Assembly (NCBI RefSeq): GCF_023008545.1
Contig: NZ_CP095397.1
Location: 1,240,001 to 1,304,000 of the forward strand
Reading direction: 5' to 3'
Source: Natribaculum luteum
GTDB taxonomy: Archaea; Halobacteriota; Halobacteria; Halobacteriales; Natrialbaceae
DNA: 64,000 bases
Under the pieces are notes generated by a model, which saw only the letters and a program-made list of their open reading frames with translations, was not told the DNA's origin and did no database searches. Positions 52,586 to 61,137 of this stretch are shown in pieces. How positions within the stretch are numbered: position 1 is the first letter of the stretch; each line of letters begins with the position of its first letter. The translations under genes were made by a program, and so were the position numbers.

Positions 52586-52641
52586 GAAAGGCGGTTATAA
52601 AATATCTAGACGGTTCTGAAGCCGTTTCGAAAGGTGGTTAT
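52586..52641. repeat. Pair of direct repeats in a promoter region
   Basis: GAAAGGCGGTTAT at 52586-52598 and GAAAGGTGGTTAT at 52629-52641 differ at one position and are 43 bp apart. Each is preceded by CGTTT- or GAAAC-type sequence. They sit between hisB and the next gene, and could be binding sites for a regulator of either. Confidence 0.45.
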
Positions 52642-52746
52642 CAGTCGTATACCGAGATGAAACGGGCCGAAACGAGACCAACGTTCGGCCGTTTATATGA
52701 TACATGGAGAGAATGTCGTGGATAGTTGGAGGTGAGTAGCCGACCG

Positions 52747-53019
52747 ATGCCCAACCACTCCCCGCTCTCGAACGATTCGATCGCACCGTCCAGCCCTGAG
52801 ACGGAACGCCAGCACGACGGCCGCCGACAACGGCTCGTCCGCTCGGTCAAAGGCCCGATTCAGTTTCTCGGTTTCTGGGTCGCAATCACGCTCCCGTTCG
52901 TACACGTCCCCCTCCTCGTGCGCGGACTGGACGAGCCAGGCGTCACAGCCGCGTTCCTCGGCCTGGTCGCAGTGAACCTCCTCGCCCTCTACGCCGGCCA
53001 CGGCTACAACCAGCCGTAA
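52747..53019 (+). CDS. Small membrane protein of unknown function
   Basis: A 90-residue protein (ATG at 52747; a start at 52726 adds seven residues) with a polar N-terminal half rich in Ser, Pro and Arg and two hydrophobic helices (about 40-60 and 65-83). Ends GHGYNQP. A TATA-like TTTATATG at about 52690-52698 is too far for a leaderless start. No family recognised. Confidence 0.65.
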   Translation: MPNHSPLSNDSIAPSSPETERQHDGRRQRLVRSVKGPIQFLGFWVAITLPFVHVPLLVRGLDEPGVTAAFLGLVAVNLLALYAGHGYNQP

Positions 53020-53069
53020 CGTTCGTCGCCCCGGAGGATTTTCGTCGCTCGCGACCATTTCGTCGGTCG

Positions 53070-54566
53070 ATGCAGATTCGCGTCGACTGGCGCTCGAGCT
53101 GTAGCCTCACGGGGACGGTCCTGAAGTGGTTCGCAGTCCCGCTTTCGGTCCCGCTCGCTCTGGCCGTCTACGACGGCGACGATCCCGTCCCGTTCGTCGC
53201 CGCGATCGCCGTCACGATCGCCATCGGATACGGCCTCGAGCAGTTGCGCGCCGACCGCCAGCTCCGCCAGCGCGAGGCGTTCCTGATGGTCGCGCTGACC
53301 TGGCTGTCCGTCGCAGTCGTCGGCGCGGTGCCGTTCGTCCTCGCCGGCAACGGCGTCCTGGCCCACCCCGTCAACGCCCTCTTCGAGAGCACGAGCGGGA
53401 TCACGACCACCGGGGCGACGGTTATCGAAGACTTCGGGGCCCACCCGCGGGCGATCATGCTGTGGCGACAGCTCCTCCAGTGGCTCGGCGGCCTCGGCAT
53501 CCTGATCATCGCGATCGGGCTGCTCTCGAACCTGATGGTCGGCGGTGCCCAGCTGATGGAGACCGAAACCCAGACCAAAAGCGTCCGGAAGCTCCGGCCG
53601 GAGATCGACGACACCGCGCGGCTCATCTGGGGGCTGTACGTCGGCCTTACGGCACTCGCCGTGGCGACGTTCTACCTGCTGTACCTCCTCGGACTCGCAC
53701 CCAACATGACCTTCTTCAACGCCGTCGCCCACGCGCTCACGAGCGTCTCGACCGCCGGCTTCTCGCCCGAAGCCGAGAGCATCGGCGCGTTCTCGCCGGC
53801 CGCACAGTGGGCGATCGTCCCCTTCATGATCGTGGGGGCGACGAACTTCATCCTGCTGTACTACGTCACGCTGGGTGAGTACCGCCGTCCGCTCGAGAAC
53901 GAGGAGTTTCGCTTCTACCTCGCCGTCCTGGCGTTTTTCGGCGGGGTCGTCGTCGCCATCCTCGCACTCGAGGGTGACTTCGGCGGCCGACTCGAGCCGA
54001 CGCTCCGACACGGGGTGTTCAACGTCGTCTCGATGGTGACGACGACCGGCTACGCGTCGACGAACTTCGACCTCTGGGGCCCCGGCGCGAAACACGTCCT
54101 CTTTCTGTGTATGTTCCTCGGCGGGATGGCCGGCAGCACCACGTGTTCGATCAAACTGCTGCGGTGGCTCGTGATACTCAAGAGCTTTCGGCGGGACTTT
54201 TTCACCTCGGTCCACCCGGAGGCCGTCCGTCCGCTCCGGCTCAGCGGCGACGTCGTCGACGAGGGGACCGTCCGGGACGTCTTCTCGTACGTCATGCTCG
54301 CGATGGTCATCTTCTTTCTGCTGACCGTGTTCGTCGTCGTCGACGCCGCTCGAGTCGGAACGACGGTCACGGAGTTCGAGGCGCTGAGCGCGGCCGCGTC
54401 GATCTTCCTCAACATCGGTCCCGCGTTCGGAGCCGCCGGGCCCTACGACAACTACCTCGTGTTCCCGACGAGCACCCGCTTCGTGATGGTGCTCATGATG
54501 TGGATTGGCCGGATCGAGATCGTCCCCGTACTCGTCTTGCTGACGCCGGCGTACTGGCGGTCGTGA
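53070..54566 (+). CDS. trkH: TrkH-family potassium transporter
   Basis: A 498-residue membrane subunit with four pore repeats. The selectivity-filter segments are STSGITTTGATV, STAGFSPEAE, TTGYASTNFDLWG and GPAFGAAGPYDNY. Other signs are LWRQLLQWLGGLGILIIAIGLLSNLMVGG and FLGGMAGSTTCSIKLLRWLV. It imports K+, which haloarchaea hold at molar levels. No TrkA regulator is adjacent; the RCK_C domains in the SLC13 gene at 55822 belong to a different carrier. Confidence 0.93.
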   Translation: MQIRVDWRSSCSLTGTVLKWFAVPLSVPLALAVYDGDDPVPFVAAIAVTIAIGYGLEQLRADRQLRQREAFLMVALTWLSVAVVGAVPFVLAGNGVLAHPVNALFESTSGITTTGATVIEDFGAHPRAIMLWRQLLQWLGGLGILIIAIGLLSNLMVGGAQLMETETQTKSVRKLRPEIDDTARLIWGLYVGLTALAVATFYLLYLLGLAPNMTFFNAVAHALTSVSTAGFSPEAESIGAFSPAAQWAIVPFMIVGATNFILLYYVTLGEYRRPLENEEFRFYLAVLAFFGGVVVAILALEGDFGGRLEPTLRHGVFNVVSMVTTTGYASTNFDLWGPGAKHVLFLCMFLGGMAGSTTCSIKLLRWLVILKSFRRDFFTSVHPEAVRPLRLSGDVVDEGTVRDVFSYVMLAMVIFFLLTVFVVVDAARVGTTVTEFEALSAAASIFLNIGPAFGAAGPYDNYLVFPTSTRFVMVLMMWIGRIEIVPVLVLLTPAYWRS

Positions 54567-54743
54567 ACCGATCGCCCGTGTCGGGCCGTCGCGTTCGAGG
54601 CTGGATATGTGGCCCACCCGTCGCCGGTCGCGGTGAGTCTCGGCGAGCATCGACGAGCCGCCTGCCCTTCCCCGGGTCACACGACTCTCGCGTCGCTCGA
54701 GCCGTGCTCCCGGCCGGTTCTCTTGTCGTCGTTCGCGAGTCGG

Positions 54744-55469
54744 TTACTCCTCGACTGCCGCCTGTGCCTCCTCGAGCGTGAACGCCCCCTCGTAGAGCGC
54801 GCTGCCGACGACGACCGCGGCTGCGCCCGCCTCGTTCAGGTTCTGGACGTCCTCGAGCGTCGCCACGCCGCCGCTGGCGATCACCGGGACGTCGGTCGCC
54901 TCGACCAGGTCGCGGACGGGGTCGGTCGCGACGCCCTCGAGTCGCCCCTCGACGTCGACGTTGGTAAAGAGGATCGCGGCGGCACCGAGGTCCTCGTAGC
55001 GTTCGGCGGCCTCGACGGGCGAGATGCCAGCGCCCTCGGTCCAGCCCTCGACGACGACCTCCCCGTCTTTCGCGTCCAGGCTGACGACGACGCTGTCGGG
55101 CCGCTGGTCGCTGATTTCGGCGACGATCTCGGGGTTCTCGACCGCCGCCGTGCCGAGGATGACGCGGTCGACGCCCCGCTCGAGCAAGTCGAGGGCGTCT
55201 TCGACCGTGCGGATGCCACCGCCGAGTTGCGTCGGGACGTCGACGGCGTCGACGACCGCGTCGATCGCGTCGGCGTTGATCCGCTCGCCCTCGAACGCGC
55301 CGTCGAGGTCGACGAGGTGGAGCGTCCGCGCGCCCGCGTCGATCCACCGACGGGCGGCCTCGACCGGATCGCCGTAGCGTTTCTCGGTGCCGCGTTCGCC
55401 CTGGACCAGTTGCACGACCTCGCCGTCCTGTACGTCGACCGCCGGGATCACCTCGAACGCCTCGTTCAT
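54744..55469 (-). CDS. hisA: HisA phosphoribosylformimino-AICAR ribonucleotide isomerase
   Basis: A 241-residue TIM-barrel enzyme of histidine synthesis. The N-terminal catalytic Asp is in VIPAVDVQDGEVVQL, the second in WTEGAGISPVEAAERY (Trp and Thr instead of the usual Asp context), and phosphate-binding loops are QLGGGIRTVEDA and VIASGGVATLEDV. Stands alone. Confidence 0.92.
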   Translation of the reverse strand: MNEAFEVIPAVDVQDGEVVQLVQGERGTEKRYGDPVEAARRWIDAGARTLHLVDLDGAFEGERINADAIDAVVDAVDVPTQLGGGIRTVEDALDLLERGVDRVILGTAAVENPEIVAEISDQRPDSVVVSLDAKDGEVVVEGWTEGAGISPVEAAERYEDLGAAAILFTNVDVEGRLEGVATDPVRDLVEATDVPVIASGGVATLEDVQNLNEAGAAAVVVGSALYEGAFTLEEAQAAVEE

Positions 55470-55655
55470 GGTCGTGAGAGCGGGGGCGACTCGAGTAAAG
55501 GCGACGGTTCCGGCCGGCCACCGGATGGCGTCACTCGAGAGGGGGAATCGACCGTCACGGTCGGGACACTGTCTACGTTCCGTGGAGAACTATTACATGT
55601 TTGTGCGGTGGCCGGTTTCCTATGGCGGCGTGGGTCCTCCTGGAACCGTCTCCTG

Positions 55656-55765
55656 ATACTCCCGGACAACGGTCAGTGCACACTCGGTCGCGTCTCGACG
55701 GCTGTCGGCAGCGACGACAGCGTCTCGAGTGCGATCGATGTCTGAACCGTGTTCTCCGGCAGTAT
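55656..55765. repeat. Dispersed ~110-bp palindromic repeat, copy 5
   Basis: Ends ATACTCCCGGACAAC (55656-55670) and GTTCTCCGGCAGTAT (55751-55765) are near-perfect inverted repeats. The interior has CGCGTCTCGACGGCTGTCG and CGACAGCGTCTCGAG arms like copies 1 and 4. It occupies the 352-bp gap between hisA and the SLC13 carrier; no gene is visible in the rest of that gap. Confidence 0.85.
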
Positions 55766-55821
55766 GAGCCGATCACCGAGTCGGTTGCGACCGACGAGTA
55801 CCAGCTGCTCGAGGAGGGGTC

Positions 55822-57711
55822 ATGGTCGGCAGCGTGAGAGAACTCGCGTTCGCACTCGCGATACAGACGCCGTTACAGGCGACGGAGACGCCAGCGCTCA
55901 CGACCGACGTACTCGTCGTCTTCGCGATCATCGCCGTCGCCGTCGTCCTCTTCGTCACGCAGCCGGTTCCCCTCGACGTGACCGCGCTGGGGGTCATCGT
56001 CGCCCTCGTCGTCCTCGAGCCCTGGACGACGATCTCGCCCGACGACGGAATCGTCGGCTTCGCGAACTCGGCGACGATCACGGTGTTGATGATGTTCGTT
56101 CTCAGCGAAGGGGTGCGACGGACGGGCGCGGTCCAGTTGCTCGCCGAGCAGCTGGCGACGTTCGCCGGCGACGACGAGCGCCGCCAGCTCGGCTCCGTCA
56201 TCGGTGTCTCCGGTCTCTCGGCGGGATTCGTCAACAACACGCCCGTCGTGGCGCTGATGATCCCCGTCGCGGACGAACTCGCCCAGCGGACGAACACGTC
56301 GCCGTCGCGGCTCCTCATCCCGATCTCCTACGCCTCGATGCTCGGCGGCATGCTCACGCTCATCGGCACCTCGACGAACCTGCTCGCCAGCGGCATCGTC
56401 GCCCGCCCGGAGTACCTCGGCCGCCAGTTCACCATGTTCGAGTTCACCGCACTCGGCGTCCTCGTGCTCGTTGCCGGCTCGATCTACCTGCTCGTCGTCA
56501 CGCCGTACCTGTTGCCCGAGCGGATCGAACCCCGCGAGGAGCTGACCGACGAGTTCGACCTCGCCTCCTACCTCACCGAGGTCGTCATCCCCGAGGGCTC
56601 GCCGCTGGTCGAGCGGACGGTCCGCGAGGCGCTTTCCGACGTCGACGTCGACCTCGAGGCGGTCACGCTCGTCCGCGACACAGACGTCTTCGGCGCGTCG
56701 ATCGGAGAGAAAGAGCTGGTCGCCGGCGACGTGCTCGTCGTTCGAACCGGTCGCGAGGCCGTCCTCGACGTGACCGAGGTCGAGGGGCTCGAACTGCTGG
56801 CTCGACTCGACCTCGGCGACGCCGACCTCGAGACCCGCGGGGACGAACGGGCGACTCCGCAGTCGCTCGCCGAGGTGATCGTCGCACCCGACGGCGGGCT
56901 CGTCGGGCAGACGCTCGCGAGTTCGAACTTTCGGGAGCGCTACGACGCGACGGTGCTCGCGGTCCGACGCGGTCCGGAAGTCGTCCACGCGCGCATGGAC
57001 CAGCGGCCGCTGCGGGCTGGCGACACGCTGCTCGTCCAGACGAGCACGGAGGCGCTCGAGCGACTCGCCGACAACCGGGACGTCATCGTCGCCGGGGACG
57101 TCACGCGGCCGACCTATCGGCGGTCGAAACTGCCGCTCGCGCTCGCGATCGTCGCCGGCGTGGTCGCGATCGCCGCCCTCGAGATCTACCCGATCCTCGT
57201 CACCTCGATCGCGGGGGCGGTCGCGATGGTGGTGACCGGCGTCCTCGAGCCCGGCGAGATCTACGGCGCGGTCGACTGGGGCGTGATCTTCCTGCTCGCG
57301 GGACTGATCCCGCTCGGGCTGGCCATGGAGCGGACCGGGGCGGCGGCGTTCCTCGCAGGACTTGCCGTCTCGGGAGCCGGCGGCCTGAACACGATCGTCG
57401 TGCTCGGGCTATTCTACCTCTTTACGGCCGTCCTGACCGAGCTGTTGAGCAACAACGCGAGCGTCGTGTTGATGATCCCGGTGGCGTTCGACGCGGCGGT
57501 CCGGATCGGTGCGGAACCGTACTCGTTCGTCCTCGCGGTCGTCTTCGCCGCGAGTACGCCCCTGCTCTCGCCCGTCGGCTACCAGACCAACCTGATGGTG
57601 TACGGCCCCGGCGGCTACGAGTTCACCGACTTCGCTCGAGTCGGCGCGCCGTTGCAACTCATCTTGACCGTCGTGACGACGCTCGGGATCGTCGCGATCT
57701 GGGGTGTGTAG
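55822..57711 (+). CDS. SLC13-family (DASS) anion carrier with two RCK_C domains
   Basis: A 629-residue carrier. Membrane segments flank a central hydrophilic part (about 240-430) with two TrkA_C/RCK_C domains (VVIPEGSPLVERTVREAL and VIVAPDGGLVGQTLASSNF). The substrate signatures are VSGLSAGFVNNTPVVALMIPVADE, TLIGTSTNLLASG in the first half and LTELLSNNASVVLMIPVAFDAA in the second. Family members carry sulfate, phosphate or dicarboxylates with Na+. Followed 71 bp later by two PiT carriers, so phosphate or sulfate is likely. Confidence 0.92.
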   Translation: MVGSVRELAFALAIQTPLQATETPALTTDVLVVFAIIAVAVVLFVTQPVPLDVTALGVIVALVVLEPWTTISPDDGIVGFANSATITVLMMFVLSEGVRRTGAVQLLAEQLATFAGDDERRQLGSVIGVSGLSAGFVNNTPVVALMIPVADELAQRTNTSPSRLLIPISYASMLGGMLTLIGTSTNLLASGIVARPEYLGRQFTMFEFTALGVLVLVAGSIYLLVVTPYLLPERIEPREELTDEFDLASYLTEVVIPEGSPLVERTVREALSDVDVDLEAVTLVRDTDVFGASIGEKELVAGDVLVVRTGREAVLDVTEVEGLELLARLDLGDADLETRGDERATPQSLAEVIVAPDGGLVGQTLASSNFRERYDATVLAVRRGPEVVHARMDQRPLRAGDTLLVQTSTEALERLADNRDVIVAGDVTRPTYRRSKLPLALAIVAGVVAIAALEIYPILVTSIAGAVAMVVTGVLEPGEIYGAVDWGVIFLLAGLIPLGLAMERTGAAAFLAGLAVSGAGGLNTIVVLGLFYLFTAVLTELLSNNASVVLMIPVAFDAAVRIGAEPYSFVLAVVFAASTPLLSPVGYQTNLMVYGPGGYEFTDFARVGAPLQLILTVVTTLGIVAIWGV

Positions 57712-57782
57712 CCGTCCTTGCCCGTCCGCCTCCCTTCGAGAAATAGGCGCGTTTTTAGGGGAGAGAGCCGTGATCGCAAGAC

Positions 57783-58961
57783 GTGACGGAAGTACTGCTG
57801 CTCGTGGGAATTCTCGTCGCGGTCTTCGTCGGATACAACATCGGCGGTGCGACGACGGGGCCAGCGTTCGGACCGGCGGTCGGCGCGAAGGTGATCACGA
57901 AGCTCTTCGCGGCGGCGTTGATGTCCGTGTTCTTCTTTCTCGGCGCGATCACGATCGGTCCGCAGGTCGTCGACACGCTCGGCACCGAACTCGTCACCGA
58001 CACTGCGGTGTTTACGATGCGGTCGAACGTCGCCGTCCTCTTTTTCATCGGCGGGGCGTTGTTTCTCGGCAACTACGCCGGCGTTCCGGCCTCGACGTCG
58101 ATGACGGCCGTGGGCGCGATCTCGGCGCTCGGCCTGGCGACGGGCGAACTCAACTGGGCCATCCTCGGCCGTATCGTCGCGTGGTGGATCGTCGCCCCCG
58201 TCGTCGGCTTCTGGGTGTCGGGCGTCATCGGCCGGTACTTCTACCCACGGCTCAACGCCTGGATCGCGATCGAGCAGGACCCCGACCGCGAGGATCCGAT
58301 GGTGACGGTCACGACGAACGGCGGTATCCCGACGATCGCGACGTCGGACGACCTCGGACGGCGGAAGACCATCGGCGCCGCCGTCGTCGTCGTGATCGGC
58401 TGTCTGATGGCCTTCTCGTCGGGCACGAGCAACATCGCGAACGCGATCGCGCCGATCTACGGCACCGGCGACGTCGACATGGTCACGCTGATTCTCATCG
58501 GCTCCGCAGCGGTCGCCGTCGGCGCGTTCACGATCGCCCGTCGCACGCTCGATACCCTCGGCAACGACATCACGAACCTGCCGCTGACGGCTGCAATCGT
58601 CGTCGCGGTCGTCAGTTCGGCGATCGTCATCACTCTCTCGTGGCTCGGCATCCCGGCGAGTTTCGTCATCATCGCCACGATGAGCATCGTCGGTCTCGGA
58701 TGGGGGCGAGCGACGCGGACGACGACCCTTCCCGGCGCGGCCAGAGGCGAGGAGACGACAGTCTCGGTCGGCTCACTGACCGCCGAAGAGGAGGGCGAAA
58801 CCCCGCCAGAGATCGGCGAAGAGAGCGTCGAGGACATTCCGCGGGGCTCCGACCTGTTCGACCCGTCGACGACCGCCCGGGTCATCCTCATGCAGAACGT
58901 CGTGCCGGTCGTCTCGACCGTCGGCGCGTTCCTCACGTTCCGGTTTGTCCCCCTCTTCTGA
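57783..58961 (+). CDS. PiT-family inorganic phosphate transporter, tandem copy 1
   Basis: A 392-residue carrier with a GTG start. PiT signatures: FVGYNIGGATTGPAFGPAVGAKVI and, second half, MAFSSGTSNIANAIAPI. A hydrophilic acidic loop (about 330-370, LTAEEEGETPPEIGEESVEDI) precedes the last helix. It is clearly homologous throughout to the next gene (ARIVAWWIVAP-type segment, IARRTLDTLGNDITNLPL), showing tandem duplication. Confidence 0.92.
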   Translation: MTEVLLLVGILVAVFVGYNIGGATTGPAFGPAVGAKVITKLFAAALMSVFFFLGAITIGPQVVDTLGTELVTDTAVFTMRSNVAVLFFIGGALFLGNYAGVPASTSMTAVGAISALGLATGELNWAILGRIVAWWIVAPVVGFWVSGVIGRYFYPRLNAWIAIEQDPDREDPMVTVTTNGGIPTIATSDDLGRRKTIGAAVVVVIGCLMAFSSGTSNIANAIAPIYGTGDVDMVTLILIGSAAVAVGAFTIARRTLDTLGNDITNLPLTAAIVVAVVSSAIVITLSWLGIPASFVIIATMSIVGLGWGRATRTTTLPGAARGEETTVSVGSLTAEEEGETPPEIGEESVEDIPRGSDLFDPSTTARVILMQNVVPVVSTVGAFLTFRFVPLF

Positions 58962-59042
58962 AAGACGGGCCGATCAACCGCCGAACCGTCTCGAGAACCG
59001 AGAGCGAAAAGGCAATCCACCGGGAGAGGTAACGACGTAGAC

Positions 59043-60215
59043 ATGGTCGAGATCCTTCTCGTCGTCGGAGTTGGGGTCGCAATGTTCGTTGGATTCAACA
59101 TCGGTGGATCGTCGACCGGGGTCGCGTTCGGTCCCGCGGTCGGTAGCGGCGTACTGTCGAAGGTGACGGCGGGCGTGTTGATGTCGATCTTCTTTCTCGC
59201 CGGCGGCGCGATCGTCGGTCCGAACGTCGTCAGCACGATGGGTGGCGATATCGTCCCGGAGCAGCACTTCTCGCTCGCGGCGAGCGTCGGCATACTCTTT
59301 TTCGTCGGTGGGGCCCTGCTCGTCGCCAACTCCTTTGGCGTCCCCGCCTCGACGTCGATGACCGCCGTCAGCTCGATCGTCGGACTCGGAATGGCCGTCG
59401 GCGACGTCAACTGGGACGTCCTCGGCCGCATCGTCGCCTGGTGGATCGTCGCCCCCGTCCTCGCCTTCTGGATCGGCGGCGTCATCGGCCGCTACATCTA
59501 CCCGTGGCTCGACGCCCGGTTCGCCCTCGAGAGCTCCGATGGCCCCCTCCTCACGATCGACCGCTCGAGGTCGATCCCCCGGCCGGCACTCGGTCCCGGG
59601 ACGACCGGACGGGAACTTGTCGGCAGCGTCGTCATCCTCGCGATCGCCTGCTACAGCGCGTTCAGCGCCGGGGCGAGTAACGTCGCCAACGCCGTCGCAC
59701 CGCTGGTCGGCAGCGGTGCACTCTCGATGACAGCCGGCGTCGTCGTCGCGTGTTCGGCCGTCGCAGTCGGCGCGTTCACGATCGCCCGTCGCACGCTCGA
59801 CACCGTCGGGAGCGACCTCACCGACCTGCCGCTTCTGGCCGCGTTGATCGTCGCGACCGTCGCCTCGTCGCTGACAACCTTCCTCTCGTACATCGGCATC
59901 CCCGTCAGCCTCGCGCTGTCGGCGATCATGTGCATCGTCGGCCTCGGCTGGGGGCGTGCGACGCGCGTGACGACGATCCCACAGGCCGTCCGTCGGGAAA
60001 AGGAGGTTCCGGTGACGACCCGCGCACTGACGATCGAAGAGGAAGAGAAGAAACCACGGGCCATCGGCGAAGAAGAACCCGAGGACGTCCTCGACGCGAG
60101 CGACCTCTACGATCCCGCGGCGACGGGACGTGTCATCGCGCTGTGGATCTTCACGCCCGGGTCCGCAGTCACGCTCTCGTATCTCTTTTTCACTGCTATA
60201 TTCACCCTCGTCTGA
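59043..60215 (+). CDS. PiT-family inorganic phosphate transporter, tandem copy 2
   Basis: A 390-residue paralogue of the previous gene: FVGFNIGGSSTGVAFGPAVGSGVL, LGRIVAWWIVAPVLAFWIGGVIGRYIYPWLDA and IARRTLDTVGSDLTDLPL align position for position. The second-half signature is FSAGASNVANAVAPL. An 81-bp gap holds no obvious TATA, so the two may share a transcript. Different acidic loops may give different kinetics or regulation. Confidence 0.92.
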   Translation: MVEILLVVGVGVAMFVGFNIGGSSTGVAFGPAVGSGVLSKVTAGVLMSIFFLAGGAIVGPNVVSTMGGDIVPEQHFSLAASVGILFFVGGALLVANSFGVPASTSMTAVSSIVGLGMAVGDVNWDVLGRIVAWWIVAPVLAFWIGGVIGRYIYPWLDARFALESSDGPLLTIDRSRSIPRPALGPGTTGRELVGSVVILAIACYSAFSAGASNVANAVAPLVGSGALSMTAGVVVACSAVAVGAFTIARRTLDTVGSDLTDLPLLAALIVATVASSLTTFLSYIGIPVSLALSAIMCIVGLGWGRATRVTTIPQAVRREKEVPVTTRALTIEEEEKKPRAIGEEEPEDVLDASDLYDPAATGRVIALWIFTPGSAVTLSYLFFTAIFTLV

Positions 60216-60256
60216 ACGGTCGTTCGTGACAAATCATACGAAACCGAACAGCAAGC

Positions 60257-60260
60257 TATA
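60257..60260 (+). promoter_or_regulatory. TATA element of the ferredoxin gene
   Basis: CTATACC lies about 28-31 nt before the ATG at 60288, right for a leaderless transcript. The upstream GTG at 60285 would add one residue and is less likely. Confidence 0.5.
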
Positions 60261-60287
60261 CCAGTACGGGACTCGAAGCGGGGAGTG

Positions 60288-60677
60288 ATGCCCACGGTAG
60301 AATACCTCAACTACGAAGTACTGGACGACCAGGGCTGGGACATGGACGACGACGACCTCTTCGAGCAGGCCGCAGACGCCGGCCTCGGTGAGGAGGACTA
60401 CGGCACCCTCGAGGTCAACGAAGGCGAGTACATCCTCGAGGCAGCCGAAGCCCAGGGCTACGACTGGCCCTTCTCCTGCCGTGCTGGTGCGTGTGCGAAC
60501 TGTGCCGCCATCGTCAGAGAGGGCGACATCGACATGGACATGCAGCAGATCCTCAGCGACGAGGAAGTCGAGGACAAGAACGTTCGCCTGACCTGCATCG
60601 GCTCGCCGGCCGCCGACGAGGTCAAGATCGTCTACAACGCAAAGCACCTCGACTACCTCCAGAACCGCGTCATATAA
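60288..60677 (+). CDS. Halobacterial-type 2Fe-2S ferredoxin
   Basis: A 129-residue plant-type ferredoxin with the acidic N-terminal insertion typical of haloarchaea ([20 protein letters not shown], about residues 13-32). The cluster ligands are Cys64, Cys69 and Cys72 ([11 protein letters not shown]) and Cys103 (LTCIGSP). It donates electrons to 2-oxoacid dehydrogenases and nitrite/nitrate reductases. Last gene with normal GC before the AT-rich region. Confidence 0.95.
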   Translation: MPTVEYLNYEVLDDQGWDMDDDDLFEQAADAGLGEEDYGTLEVNEGEYILEAAEAQGYDWPFSCRAGACANCAAIVREGDIDMDMQQILSDEEVEDKNVRLTCIGSPAADEVKIVYNAKHLDYLQNRVI

Positions 60678-60680
60678 ATT

Positions 60681-60709
60681 CTGCTGTACGTACATTGTAC
60701 GTACAACAG
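60681..60709. promoter_or_regulatory. Tandem palindrome just after the ferredoxin gene
   Basis: The 10-bp palindrome TGTACGTACA occurs twice (60685-60694 and 60696-60705), 11 bp apart, within a larger near-palindrome that starts CTG and ends CAG. As RNA it can form a long hairpin, so it could be the ferredoxin terminator. The spacing of one helical turn also suits a dimeric regulator. It marks the border to the low-GC region. Confidence 0.55.
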
Positions 60710-60836
60710 GAGCGCATTGGAGAGAATCAAATCCCTACAAACGCCCGCATTTTTCTTGGTAGAAACCCTGTAACCACCATCCAGAGTCATCGATCGACTG
60801 CCGTCAGATGATATACAGCCGAATTATAGCTGTTCC

Positions 60837-61136
60837 TTAGCAAATATCTCGCGCATCACTGACTTCTTCCAGATACACCCACCCGACGAGACCGATAACA
60901 CCGACCTCGATTTCCTCGGCTAGCAGAAACGCATCCGGAAGGGACTTCCCATCCTCTTTGAGTACTCGGTAGACGTGGTGAGTGTCCATGAGGAGTCGGC
61001 CACTTCCATCCCATCGAGTCGTTTTGACATCGACCGTAACCCGTGGCCGTAGTACGTCGCCTCCAATCTAAGATCAACTGTCATCACCGTCCGCGTACTC
61101 CTGCCGGTATAGCTCAGATTCAACAGACGGCGACAA
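60837..61136 (-). pseudogene. Decayed C-terminal part of a PD-(D/E)XK-like (phage-type) nuclease
   Basis: A minus-strand frame reads SPSVESELYRQEYADGDD, then two stop codons (TGA, TAG) within three codons, then IGGDVLRPRVTVDVKTTRW, GSGRLLMDTHHVYRVLKEDG, LPDAFLLAEEIEVGVIGLVGWVYLEEV and a final stop. The VDVKTTRW strand (Asp-x-Lys) plus the GLVGWVYLEEV ending resembles small phage and plasmid nuclease-like proteins. No start codon remains. It directly follows the stop of the next gene upstream. Seems a broken relic of the integrated element. Confidence 0.5.
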
Positions 61137-61137
61137 C

